From NCBI RefSeq assembly GCF_018966525.1, contig NZ_CP076607.1, forward strand, positions 4,092,001 through 4,156,000: 64,000 nucleotides of DNA. The letters run 5' to 3'. Of the stretch, positions 7,751 through 16,047 are shown one piece after another. A program made the translations under genes and the position numbers. Numbering within the stretch: position 1 is the first letter of the stretch; every line of letters begins with the position of its first letter. The DNA comes from Paenibacillus sophorae (GTDB lineage Bacteria > Bacillota > Bacilli > Paenibacillales > Paenibacillaceae). Below the pieces are notes generated by a model. It had not been told where the DNA came from, did no database searches, and saw only the letters and a list, made by a program, of their open reading frames with translations.

Positions 7751-8989
7751 TTGATAAGCTATGACGTATCCAAGCGCCAGGCTGCGCACTTTCTTCTGAA
7801 GCATCAACGGCTCGGCCCATACCGTCTGCCAGGCGGCAAAGCGAGCGTTTACCGCTACATCCGGCATGTCAACTGTATCCAGTACGACCCCCTGAATATC
7901 ACCGGCCACAATCATGAGCTTGTGCTCCAAGCGCGGGTCCCCGACTTTAAGCCAGGGTTGGTTCAAGAGCTGCTATATAAGGACAGGCTGCTCCTCGACA
8001 GCTGGGACAAAAACATGTCGATATACTGCACGGAAGATTGGCCATATTTCCGCAGACTAAGGGACAGCGCAGCCGCCCGGTACGGTTCCAATGAAGCTGT
8101 GATGGCGCTTGTCCACAAAGTCCGCTCGGAGATTGCGTCGCGCGGCCCGCTCTCCTCGCTCGATTTGGACTGGAAAGACAAAGTGGACTGGGCATGGGCT
8201 CCCGCCAGACTGTCCCGCGCCGCGCTGGAGAGCATGTATTATTGGGGAGAATTGTCCATCCATCATCGGATTCATACCCGCCGCTATTATGATTTCACGG
8301 AAAATCTTCTGCCGGAAGATCACCTTAACGAGCCTGAGCCCAATCCGTCGGTAGAATCGTACCATGACTGGTATGTGCTCCGGAGAATTGGAGCAATCGG
8401 CCTGCTGTGGAACAGGTCCGGTGATGGCTGGCTGGGTATAAGCGATCTCAAGAGCGGGGAGCGCGCCGCCGCAATCCAGCGGCTGCTGCTTGCGGATTCC
8501 ATCAGGGAAGTAAGCGTGGAAGGAATCAAGCCCCCGCTTTATGTTCGAACCTCCGACGCCGCTGATCTGGAAACGCTCCTGAGGGATAGGCCCGAGGATA
8601 ACCCGTTCGAGAGCGGACATTATGCCGCCGCATTGGCCCCCCTCGACAATTTGATCTGGGACAGAGAGCTTACTCGTCAGCTGTTCGGCTTTAAGTATCG
8701 GTGGGAGGTATACAAGCCCGCCGGGGAGCGCTCCTATGGCTATTATGTGCTGCCACTGCTCTATAACGACCGTTTTGTCGCCAGATTCGAACCAGTTCTG
8801 GACAGAGCGTCCGGTGAACTTATCATCCGGAACTGGTGGTGGGAACCAGGAGAGGGGCCTCATATTTCCGGCTTGCTGGAGGCGGCGAAAACCGCAGTTT
8901 CCTCGCTTGCCCTCTCCTTGGGCGCGGTCCGAATAACAACAGCACTCCCGGCGGCTGCCCAAAGCGGCATTGAAGAATTGAATGAGTAA
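7751..8989 (+). CDS. YcaQ/AlkX-type winged-helix DNA glycosylase
   Basis: A 412-residue protein of the HTH_42 (YcaQ/AlkZ) family. These are DNA glycosylases acting on bulky alkylated bases and interstrand crosslinks. A QYD tripeptide (in CIQYDPLN, near residue 45) matches the QxD catalytic motif of the YcaQ/AlkX branch rather than the QxQ of AlkZ. The length is that of E. coli YcaQ. The TTG at 7751 follows a GGAG at 10 bases. The LexA box in its promoter fits a DNA-repair role. There is no clustered antibiotic pathway, so self-resistance is unlikely. Confidence 0.8.
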   Translation: MISYDVSKRQAAHFLLKHQRLGPYRLPGGKASVYRYIRHVNCIQYDPLNITGHNHELVLQARVPDFKPGLVQELLYKDRLLLDSWDKNMSIYCTEDWPYFRRLRDSAAARYGSNEAVMALVHKVRSEIASRGPLSSLDLDWKDKVDWAWAPARLSRAALESMYYWGELSIHHRIHTRRYYDFTENLLPEDHLNEPEPNPSVESYHDWYVLRRIGAIGLLWNRSGDGWLGISDLKSGERAAAIQRLLLADSIREVSVEGIKPPLYVRTSDAADLETLLRDRPEDNPFESGHYAAALAPLDNLIWDRELTRQLFGFKYRWEVYKPAGERSYGYYVLPLLYNDRFVARFEPVLDRASGELIIRNWWWEPGEGPHISGLLEAAKTAVSSLALSLGAVRITTALPAAAQSGIEELNE

Positions 8990-9025
8990 AGCCTCTGCCG
9001 GCATTTCTGCCAAGCAGAGGCTTTA
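8987..9025. terminator. Bidirectional terminator between convergent genes
   Basis: Perfect 12-bp inverted repeat TAAAGCCTCTGC / GCAGAGGCTTTA between the glycosylase gene and the convergent hypothetical gene. Confidence 0.75.
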
Positions 9026-9045
9026 CTTCGGTAACATCACGGGCT

Positions 9046-9564
9046 TTAGCGATTGCGGCGCTTCAATTCGGCGGAAGAATCGCCGCCAAATAAATCTTCA
9101 TCGTCCAGTTTGCCTTCCAACCCCAGCTTTCGGTACAGCTCCGAACAGTAGCCTTGCAGCTTCAGCTCCAGAGCGCTGGCTTTATTCTTGAACCGCTTCA
9201 GTTCTCTGATCATGCGGGCTCTGCCGGAAGGAGTAAACGTGTCCTGAATTCGTTCCTTGAAATAATCGTGAACAATATAATTTCTCTGCTTCCAGACATG
9301 ATGCAGCTGCGTCGTCTCTTCCTCCGAGAAAGGAAAATGATGCTGGATCTCTTTAATGAGCTGACCAAGTGAATTGCCGAGTTTACGTTGATATAAATCC
9401 GTAAGCTCCGCCTCGGACGGTAAGGTCCCCTGGGAAAGCTTCGTCAGCAGAAGCAGGTTGGTAAGCTGCTGCTCCAACGCCTGGCAATAGTAGACGGCCA
9501 GTCCAAAATAGGCGAACAGCTCTTTGGAATGTTCACTTTGCGGTAATTGTGTGTCCTCCTTCAT
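9046..9564 (-). CDS. Hypothetical protein (172 aa)
   Basis: A soluble, mostly helical, charged protein that I do not recognise. It has the segments FGLAVYYCQALEQQL and WKQRNYIVHDYF, a helical bundle with paired Arg/His that faintly recalls small HEPN-like bundles (RNYIVHDYF resembles the RxxxxH motif). I infer no activity from that. The ATG at 9564 sits just after GGAGGG; the upstream in-frame start at 9645 has no good ribosome binding site. Confidence 0.7.
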   Translation of the reverse strand: MKEDTQLPQSEHSKELFAYFGLAVYYCQALEQQLTNLLLLTKLSQGTLPSEAELTDLYQRKLGNSLGQLIKEIQHHFPFSEEETTQLHHVWKQRNYIVHDYFKERIQDTFTPSGRARMIRELKRFKNKASALELKLQGYCSELYRKLGLEGKLDDEDLFGGDSSAELKRRNR

Positions 9565-9722
9565 CTGCCCTCCGTCATAATGTATCGTTGTTGTTAATAT
9601 AACTATCTGGCGCTTATGTATGGGATGAAAGACCTCTGCTTTCAATATTTAAATAATTCGCCGGACTCCTGTTAATTCCCTCTACCTTCTACGATTCCTT
9701 CTATGATATCTTACGACTGATG

Positions 9723-9755
9723 AAAAATAAAAGCCAGCTTTCCGCAAAAGCTGGC
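9723..9755 (-). terminator. Terminator of the copper-binding protein gene
   Basis: 9-bp perfect stem GCCAGCTTT / AAAGCTGGC followed on the minus strand by TTTTATTTTTC. Confidence 0.85.
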
Positions 9756-9793
9756 CCGTTACTCTATTGTAGAAGTTATTGCTACGTACATTC

Positions 9794-10141
9794 TCAAGCC
9801 AATATGGCAACAGCTTCGCTTATTTGGCGGCAGGCATCCGCACACTTCAAGCAAGCATTTATACATTCCTGACAATGTGTAAGCTTATATCTACCGCTCT
9901 CTCTGGCAGTGGCTTCGCAAATCTCCGCGCAAAGGCGGCAAATATCGGCAACGAAAGGACTTTGGCGGGTCATCGCCTGAATGGCGTAGGCGCAAATATC
10001 GGCGCATTCCCGGTCCATCCGGATACACTCCCGCAGCTGCTCAAGGTCATATTCTTTCAGGCTTGAGACATAGCTGACATTACAGGCGTTCATACATTTC
10101 AGACAAGAGTCGATGCAGTCCTGGTACTGAATTCGGGTCAT
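9794..10141 (-). CDS. Four-helix bundle copper-binding protein (DUF326/Csp family)
   Basis: A 115-residue Cys-rich helical protein with repeated CxxC-like spacings (DCIDSCLKCMNAC, CIRMDRECADIC, CRLCAEICEA, CQECINACLKCADAC). This is the pattern of cytosolic copper storage (Csp3-like) proteins, which line the inside of a four-helix bundle with Cys thiolates to hold Cu(I). No export signal is present, so storage would be cytosolic. The ATG at 10141 follows AGGAGG at 9 bases. It is a single gene ending in its own terminator. Confidence 0.88.
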   Translation of the reverse strand: MTRIQYQDCIDSCLKCMNACNVSYVSSLKEYDLEQLRECIRMDRECADICAYAIQAMTRQSPFVADICRLCAEICEATARESGRYKLTHCQECINACLKCADACRQISEAVAILA

Positions 10142-10277
10142 AACCTTCAACCTCCTGCAGTCTGATGTTCTATGCCTTTGTATTAAACTTCGGCCGCAGG
10201 GACGAATCAGTTGATGCCGCCCTCCGCGCCCTCTGCATTACTTCCCGGTTAGCCCTAAGATCCACAATGCCCTGAAG

Positions 10278-11324
10278 CTATAAGCTTCTTTTTACGGTTC
10301 CGGGCAGGGTCAATCCCCGTCCTTCCAGCTTCAGCAGTTTCTTCCGCAGGTCCCCTGAGGAGAAGTGCTCCCCGATAAATACAGCCACGTCCGTGACCTC
10401 TCCCTGCGGGTTAATCTTTAGAAAATCCGACTCCCGGTACGCGTACTGGAACAGAAAGCGCCCGGATGTATCGTTAAAGGTAAGCACACCCTTCGCTCTG
10501 TATACGTCGCCTGGCAGTTCTTTGATAAAAGCTTCAAATTCCACACTGTTAATTGGATTCTTAAAAAAGTGAGTATACGCCATTACATGATCATGCGCGG
10601 CCCGTTTCATATCTCCTGTAATGGTTTCCCCTGCCTCTAACAAGCCTTCATCTAACACCCGGGCCGAAGAATCCGTTTCCGGCGCATCTTCCGAGATTTC
10701 CGCCAAGGATGCGTTATCCGTGCTGTCAATTAGTCTATCCGGGTCTACCTCGCATCGTACCGCCGGAATAATCTCCGCGAACGCATTCCATTTGCGCAGA
10801 ACCCCGTTCACTTCCTCCGCTTCTTCCGGGGACACGCGGTCCGTTTTGTTCAGAATCAGCACGGAAGCGCTGCGGATTTGCTCCTGCATCAGCCGGTATG
10901 AGGCTCCTTTCTGCTCTCTGTACAGCTGAAGCAGATGGGCGGCGTCGACTACGGTAATCAGGCCCTTCAACTCGACGTTGCTGTAGAGCGATGTTTCCGT
11001 AACATTATCAATGATATCCAGAGGATTGGCTGCCCCCGTCGCTTCAATCACGATGACATCCGGCGACTCTTTTTTCACCAGGGTATTAAGCTCCATGCTG
11101 AGATCCGCGCTTGCGGAGCAGCAGATGCAGCCACCGAGCAGTTCCGCCATCGGCACCGATTTATCGACCATCATGCCGTCAAAGTTGACCTCTCCGAGTT
11201 CGTTCATGACGACGGCCGGACGCATATCTTGATCTTTCCAATACTGCAGCAATCGATAGAGCAGAGTCGTTTTGCCGCTGCCAAGAAAGCCCGACAGTAT
11301 ATATACAGGAATGGTTCTATCCAT
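10278..11324 (-). CDS. CobW/G3E-family GTPase, putative metallochaperone
   Basis: A 348-residue P-loop GTPase of the COG0523 group. Walker A is GFLGSGKTT, the metal-binding motif GGCICC (CxCC) is near residue 65, and NKTD is the base-recognition motif. The C-terminal CobW_C domain is present, with an acidic insertion around residues 205-230. Family members deliver zinc, cobalt or other metals to client enzymes. No Zur-type operator is evident upstream, so the metal cannot be assigned. It is divergent from moaB. Confidence 0.88.
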   Translation of the reverse strand: MDRTIPVYILSGFLGSGKTTLLYRLLQYWKDQDMRPAVVMNELGEVNFDGMMVDKSVPMAELLGGCICCSASADLSMELNTLVKKESPDVIVIEATGAANPLDIIDNVTETSLYSNVELKGLITVVDAAHLLQLYREQKGASYRLMQEQIRSASVLILNKTDRVSPEEAEEVNGVLRKWNAFAEIIPAVRCEVDPDRLIDSTDNASLAEISEDAPETDSSARVLDEGLLEAGETITGDMKRAAHDHVMAYTHFFKNPINSVEFEAFIKELPGDVYRAKGVLTFNDTSGRFLFQYAYRESDFLKINPQGEVTDVAVFIGEHFSSGDLRKKLLKLEGRGLTLPGTVKRSL

Positions 11325-11454
11325 ATCTCATTCTCTCCCCCGGTATCTGTTCTGTAAGCGAGTGTACTACATTCCTTACCGGCGAAGCAACCTTATCAAA
11401 AATAATGTATACGTTTTCTAAGTAAACGCTCACATCTCTCCATTTTCACACTCC

Positions 11455-11483
11455 TTGCGGCTGGCACTTCTATCCCCTATGAT
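11455..11483 (+). promoter_or_regulatory. Promoter of moaB
   Basis: TTGCGG (11455-11460), 17 bases, TATGAT (11478-11483). Confidence 0.6.
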
Positions 11484-11534
11484 AGTGGCGTATGAGAATT
11501 CACGAAAATTTGCGGCAAGGAGTGAAGAAGACCT

Positions 11535-12050
11535 ATGAATTCAGTCGAACAGCACCGCATGGAAGCCCCCGATTCCGTCAATTGTTATATTATTACGGTC
11601 TCCGACACCCGGACGATGGATACGGATAAAGGCGGCCGCCTTATTGAGACCCTGCTTGAAGAATCCGGCTACAAGATTGCCGGGCGGACCATAATAAAGG
11701 ATGATTATGACGATATCCGCGAGCTCATTCACGAATGCGCAGGGGATAGCGGCATCGAAGCCGTGCTGCTCACAGGCGGCACCGGCATTGCTCCCCGCGA
11801 TACCACCTTTGAGGCAGTCAAGTCGCTGCTCGACAAAGAGATGCCCGGATTCGGGGAAATATTCCGTTACTTAAGCTTTGCCGAGGATATCGGAACCGCG
11901 GCGATCCTGAGCCGTGCGGTTGCCGGTACAATCGGCAGCACCGCCGTGTTCTCCATGCCCGGATCAGTTGGAGCGGTCCGGCTTGCAATGACCCGGCTAA
12001 TCATACCCGAACTGCGGCATGTGATGCGGGAGATTTATAAATCCTCCTGA
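11535..12050 (+). CDS. moaB: Molybdenum cofactor biosynthesis protein MoaB (molybdopterin adenylyltransferase-like)
   Basis: A 171-residue MoaB/MogA-fold protein with the substrate-binding loop LLTGGTGIAPRDTT and the C-terminal MPGSVGAVRLAM. In Bacillales MoaB takes part in adenylylation or molybdate insertion during Moco synthesis. It is alone here, with its own promoter and terminator. Moco is distinct from the iron-based nitrogenase cofactors, so its distance of about 4 kb from the nitrogenase-like genes is not evidence of a link. Confidence 0.9.
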   Translation: MNSVEQHRMEAPDSVNCYIITVSDTRTMDTDKGGRLIETLLEESGYKIAGRTIIKDDYDDIRELIHECAGDSGIEAVLLTGGTGIAPRDTTFEAVKSLLDKEMPGFGEIFRYLSFAEDIGTAAILSRAVAGTIGSTAVFSMPGSVGAVRLAMTRLIIPELRHVMREIYKSS

Positions 12051-12071
12051 AATCTCTTTCTACTATCTTTG

Positions 12072-12100
12072 CCGGACCTTTAATGAGGTCTGGTTTTTTT
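12072..12100 (+). terminator. Terminator of moaB
   Basis: 8-bp stem CCGGACCT / AGGTCTGG (one G-U pair) and seven Ts. Confidence 0.85.
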
Positions 12101-12102
12101 CA

Positions 12103-12131
12103 TTGACACTGCCCATTCTCCCCTATATAAT
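12103..12131 (+). promoter_or_regulatory. Consensus sigma-A promoter of the ArsR-ABC operon
   Basis: Perfect consensus TTGACA (12103-12108), 17 bases, TATAAT (12126-12131). Such a strong promoter is normally held by a repressor; see the operator at 12138. Confidence 0.85.
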
Positions 12132-12137
12132 GTTGAA

Positions 12138-12154
12138 CACTTTTCGCGAAAGTG
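12138..12154. promoter_or_regulatory. Inverted repeat over the transcription start, candidate operator
   Basis: CACTTTTCGCGAAAGTG has 6-bp perfect arms around 5 bases and covers the expected start site. A partial repeat (GATTAATC, GGTTAATC) follows at about 12161-12180. Likely target of the ArsR protein encoded next. Confidence 0.5.
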
Positions 12155-12193
12155 GTTTTTGATTAATCATCCGGTTAATCGGAAAGGAACTTA

Positions 12194-13228
12194 ATGAGCT
12201 CATTACCATTATTGCACCATAAAATCAAAACCGTTGTCAGTCCCTTCCATGAAATGCTGTGCAGCCTGCATGTGCTTTTCCAGCCGGAGCATCATCCAAG
12301 GCGGCTTCAATGGTCGCAGGATTTATTGAAAGAAATGCCTCCCCATCTTCGGGATGCCATCCGACAAATTGGCGGATTGACCGACTGCTGGACCGCATTA
12401 GTCGACCTGGCAGACCATACGGGACAGCCTATGACCTGCCGTAAAGGCATAGATGCGCTGAACACCCTTCCGGATGCGGAGCTGATCCATTTGGCATTGA
12501 ACAATAGAGTGCCGATTGGAAGCATCATCCAATGGATGAACGGCGCAAGAGGGCTGGAAGATGAGGAATTAGAGGAGGCTGGGATAACGCTGCTCGACTC
12601 GCTGGAGGAATTCCGCAAACTGCTTACAAGCACGCTTGCCGAGTATGAGGAATCTTTTTTTCGCCGGGAATGGCAGGTTGTCGAACCTTGGCTGCAGACG
12701 GCAGCCGCCGCCTTTCAGCAGGAGGCCGAAAAGTCCGCAGAAAAAGCCATAGCTTCCCTTCATCCGCGGTTGTTTGCAGAGAAAGGAACGATTACCGCCC
12801 AAAAAGCGAATACCTACCATTTTGCCTATGACAGTCTGGAGCATATTTATGTGTTTCCCAGCGCCTTCATTTTTCCTCATCTCTTAATCGGCTGGTTCGG
12901 AAATGATCTCTATCTGCCGCTTGCCGTCGATATTCCGGAGCTTCCGTACAGCGAGTCTCCGCCGGCCGACCTGCTGCTGCGCTTCAAGGCGCTTGGCGAC
13001 GAGACCCGGCTCAAAATCGTGAAGCTGCTCTGGAAAGGACCGCACTGCACGAAGCAGCTTGCGCCTGTACTCGGGATATCCGAAGCGGCCGTGTCCAAGC
13101 ATTTAAAGCTTCTGACCGAAGCCGGTCTGATCAGAGCCAAACGCCGGGGAAACTACCAATTTTACTCCGCGGACAAGGAAGAATTCGAGATGACGCTTGT
13201 GCTGCAAAGACAGTTTCTTGAGCAATAG
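12194..13228 (+). CDS. ArsR-family regulator with N-terminal DUF5937-like sensor domain
   Basis: A 344-residue protein with a winged helix at the C-terminus (about 255-340; RFKALGDETRLKIVKLL, LGISEAAVSKHLKLL). The large N-terminal helical domain (about 1-245) resembles DUF5937 domains found on such regulators. It is the first gene of a four-gene unit with an ABC-2 exporter, so it probably represses the exporter and releases it on binding a ligand. The ligand is unknown. The start ATG is preceded by GGAAAGGA. Confidence 0.85.
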   Translation: MSSLPLLHHKIKTVVSPFHEMLCSLHVLFQPEHHPRRLQWSQDLLKEMPPHLRDAIRQIGGLTDCWTALVDLADHTGQPMTCRKGIDALNTLPDAELIHLALNNRVPIGSIIQWMNGARGLEDEELEEAGITLLDSLEEFRKLLTSTLAEYEESFFRREWQVVEPWLQTAAAAFQQEAEKSAEKAIASLHPRLFAEKGTITAQKANTYHFAYDSLEHIYVFPSAFIFPHLLIGWFGNDLYLPLAVDIPELPYSESPPADLLLRFKALGDETRLKIVKLLWKGPHCTKQLAPVLGISEAAVSKHLKLLTEAGLIRAKRRGNYQFYSADKEEFEMTLVLQRQFLEQ

Positions 13229-13262
13229 TCAATACACGATCCATAAAAAGGAGCACATGAAC

Positions 13263-14060
13263 ATGTGGCATACCGCCTTTGCGACATTGGTCAGGAACCA
13301 AAGGTCCAATCTCAGAGCTTATCCCTGGACATTTACGTTCGGCCACATCATTGATGGAACGTATCTCGTTCTTGTCACCTATTTTTCCTATGTATATCTG
13401 ATTCAGGGCGATGTCCAAAGCCAGTTTGCCGCCTATGCGGGCACTTCCGATTATTTAACGTATGTCATTATCGGCGGAGCGCTGAATCTGTTCTCGGTAA
13501 GCATGATTATGAATGTTTCAAGAGCGCTGATTACGGAGTGGCGGGAGGGTACACTGGAAGCGCTGCTGCTCTCCCCTTCCAGCCGTTTTGGTTATTTTGC
13601 GGGGACTGCCGTTCAGCAGCTTCTGCGCAGTCTGTTCGAGCTTGCCGTCGTGCTGATTTTCGGAATTGCAGCGGGTTTAAGACTGCCTCATTTCGACTTT
13701 GTTTCATTACTGATTGGAATTTGCGCCTATTTATTGTCCTGTTTCTCCATGGGACTTCTGCTGGGCTGCGTTATGCTGCATACGCGGGATACTTTTTTTG
13801 TGCAAAATACGCTGTTTGCGTTTACCGCCCTGCTGTGCGGATTTCAGTTCCCCCGGGAATATCTGCCCGAAGCTCTGCGGCTTACGGGAAATTTGTTTCC
13901 CTTGACCGATGCGCTGGCGCTACTGCGGGGAAGCCTGCTGACGGGCGGGGTTATCCGAATTGGCGATATTGTCCCCGTCCTGCTGCTCTGCGCCGTCTAT
14001 ATCGCGCTTGCTCTGTGGAGCGGCAGAAGGATCGAGCTGCGAATGTTCGAGCGGTATTGA
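13263..14060 (+). CDS. ABC-2 type transporter permease
   Basis: A 265-residue membrane protein with about six hydrophobic segments and the ABC-2 feature ITEWREGTLEALLLSP near residue 85. I chose the ATG at 13263 because it lies 9 bases after GGAG; the ATG at 13257 is only 3 bases away. It is one of two different permeases flanking the ATPase, suggesting a heterodimeric channel. The substrate is unknown (drug, lantibiotic or lipid-linked compound). Confidence 0.88.
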   Translation: MWHTAFATLVRNQRSNLRAYPWTFTFGHIIDGTYLVLVTYFSYVYLIQGDVQSQFAAYAGTSDYLTYVIIGGALNLFSVSMIMNVSRALITEWREGTLEALLLSPSSRFGYFAGTAVQQLLRSLFELAVVLIFGIAAGLRLPHFDFVSLLIGICAYLLSCFSMGLLLGCVMLHTRDTFFVQNTLFAFTALLCGFQFPREYLPEALRLTGNLFPLTDALALLRGSLLTGGVIRIGDIVPVLLLCAVYIALALWSGRRIELRMFERY

Positions 14061-14117
14061 AGGGATATTTTTTGCGTGGAACGGTATGAATTACATAAAA
14101 AGAAAGGCTGTGACGGC

Positions 14118-15146
14118 ATGATTGCCATGAACGAGGTTACCAAAATATACGAAACTAAGAACAGGCTTGGCTGGTTCCGTGCCGAACGCGTGAAGACTGA
14201 AGCGGTAAAATCGCTGTCGCTCACTCTTGAGCCCGGACAAATCACAGGGCTGCTGGGACTTAACGGAGCCGGCAAAACGACGACTATCCGCATGCTCTCT
14301 ACCCTGCTTAATCCGACAGCAGGCAGCATTGAGGTGGACGGACTCGATATGAACCGCAGCCGCAGCGCCATTCAGCAAAAAGTGAATATGATCGCAGGCG
14401 GCGAACGGATGCTGTATTGGCGGCTTACGGGACGAGAGAACCTTCAATATTTCGGGTCTTTGTACGGTTTGGACTCCGCCCGTCTCCGGCTGGAAAGCGA
14501 ACGGCTGCTAAATGAGGTGGGCCTTGGGGAAGCGGCGGACCGTCCGGTGGAGCAGTATTCCAAAGGCATGAAGCAGCGGCTGCAAATCGCAAGAGGCCTC
14601 ATCAACGACCCGAAATATCTGTTTCTGGATGAGCCGACGCTCGGGCTGGACGCGCCCATAGCCAGGCAACTGCGCGGCATGGTCCGCAGTCTTGCGAAAG
14701 AACGGGGAAAAGGCATTCTGCTCACCAGCCACTATCTGCAGGAAGTGGAGGAGCTGTGCGACAACGTAAATGTACTCAACCGCGGGGAGCTGCTGATGTG
14801 CGACACTCCGGATCGCATTGTGTCAAGGGTGGCGGGCATGCAGACGGTGCATTTTGAGCTGGCAGGCTGGAGGGATGAGCTGAATCCTCTGCTGCTGGAA
14901 TACCTGCATGCCGAAATCGGACTGAACCGGAAAGAATGGACGGAACTTCATAAGCCCTCTGCCGAATCCGGCTCATCCTCCGATGAACCAGTCCGGTTGA
15001 CCGTAAAAAGCCGTTCGGCCGACAAGCTCATCACCAAGCTTTTACCCTGGACGGCCGAGAATGGACTGAAGGTCGTCTCCTTTTCCGCTGAGAAGCCCAA
15101 TCTGGAAGACGCCATCATCCTGCTGTCGGAAGGCAAAGTATCATGA
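14118..15146 (+). CDS. ABC transporter ATP-binding protein
   Basis: A 342-residue ATPase of the DrrA/NatA type. Walker A is GLNGAGKTT, the signature is YSKGMKQRL, Walker B is YLFLDEPTLGLD, and the switch His is in TSHYLQ. A C-terminal extension of about 100 residues is typical of drug-export ATPases. The ATG at 14118 follows AAAGG; the upstream in-frame start at 14076 is poorly supported. The stop overlaps the next permease start by 4 bases (ATGA), indicating translational coupling. Confidence 0.9.
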   Translation: MIAMNEVTKIYETKNRLGWFRAERVKTEAVKSLSLTLEPGQITGLLGLNGAGKTTTIRMLSTLLNPTAGSIEVDGLDMNRSRSAIQQKVNMIAGGERMLYWRLTGRENLQYFGSLYGLDSARLRLESERLLNEVGLGEAADRPVEQYSKGMKQRLQIARGLINDPKYLFLDEPTLGLDAPIARQLRGMVRSLAKERGKGILLTSHYLQEVEELCDNVNVLNRGELLMCDTPDRIVSRVAGMQTVHFELAGWRDELNPLLLEYLHAEIGLNRKEWTELHKPSAESGSSSDEPVRLTVKSRSADKLITKLLPWTAENGLKVVSFSAEKPNLEDAIILLSEGKVS

Positions 15147-15961
15147 AGAAGCGCGGATGGATGATCTCGCTCCTGGCGGAAATTATGAAGCAGCATAGAA
15201 GCCGTACCAGGGGAAAAGCCGTATTTTTCTCCATGCTGCTCTGGCCTGCGCTTGCCTTTCTGACCTCCTACTATGCCATGCAGCCTTATCGGACCGGCGA
15301 AGGCTCGGCCTTGTCCAGAGTAATCCCTTCCGGCGGAATACCGCTGTTCCTGCTTAGCGGTTATCTGGTATTTCAGCTGTTCTGGACCACGGTGCATTCG
15401 GCATGGCTGTTCGAGCTGGAACGCAAACAAAGCACACTGGAAATCATCTTTTTGACGCCTTCCTCCAAAATGGCCTTTTTATACGGCAGATCACTGTACT
15501 CCCTGTTCAATGGAATCTGGATGTTCACGGCATTCTTCTTCCTGACTTTTTGGTTTGTTGCTGATCCCGGGCAGGTGAAATGGGCCATTCTGCTGCCGGT
15601 GCTGGCACTTATCATATGCTCTGCGGTTATCTGGGGAGCGATGCTCAGCGCCGTCTCCCTGTTCTCTCGGGACTCAGGCCTGCTGTATTACATTTTTCAG
15701 GCTCCGATGGAGCTCTTCGGGGGTGTGCGCATCCCTCCCTCCGTATTCCCGGTGTGGGCAAAAGGACTGTCTCTGCTCTTTCCCGTTACCTACAGCCTGA
15801 TACTCGTACGGGGGGCGCTGTACGGGAATACCGGCGGACAATGGATGTGGGCGCTCGTCGTGCTGATCGCTGCTGATGCAGCACTTGTCTGGTTCACCCG
15901 GCATCTGCTCTCCTTAGCCGAGAAACATGCCAGACTTAAGGGGAATTGGAGTTTGTTCTGA
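15143..15961 (+). CDS. ABC-2 type transporter permease (second)
   Basis: A 272-residue membrane protein with about six membrane segments; FELERKQSTLEIIFLTPSS is the ABC-2 coupling region. It differs in sequence from the first permease of the unit. The start overlaps the ATPase stop. Last gene of the operon, before a strong hairpin. It probably pairs with the 13263 permease. Confidence 0.88.
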   Translation: MKKRGWMISLLAEIMKQHRSRTRGKAVFFSMLLWPALAFLTSYYAMQPYRTGEGSALSRVIPSGGIPLFLLSGYLVFQLFWTTVHSAWLFELERKQSTLEIIFLTPSSKMAFLYGRSLYSLFNGIWMFTAFFFLTFWFVADPGQVKWAILLPVLALIICSAVIWGAMLSAVSLFSRDSGLLYYIFQAPMELFGGVRIPPSVFPVWAKGLSLLFPVTYSLILVRGALYGNTGGQWMWALVVLIAADAALVWFTRHLLSLAEKHARLKGNWSLF

Positions 15962-15976
15962 ATTAAAGCGTGGAAA

Positions 15977-16026
15977 AAGGGGCTCCCAACCGCTCGTCAT
16001 CTGTTGCGGTACTGGGAAAGCCCCTT
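15977..16026. terminator. Terminator between convergent operons
   Basis: Interrupted inverted repeat with outer arms AAGGGGCT / AGCCCCTT and inner CCGC/GCGG pairing. It has a T-rich end on the minus strand (TTTTTCC), so it serves the nitrogenase-like operon and probably also the ABC operon. Confidence 0.75.
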
Positions 16027-16047
16027 CTTCAGTTGTCTTTTATGCGC

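Noticed and set aside
10278..12050. Functional link of the CobW GTPase and MoaB to the nitrogenase-like operon
   Set aside because: Separate promoters and 4 kb distance with an unrelated exporter between; Moco is chemically distinct from nitrogenase cofactors.
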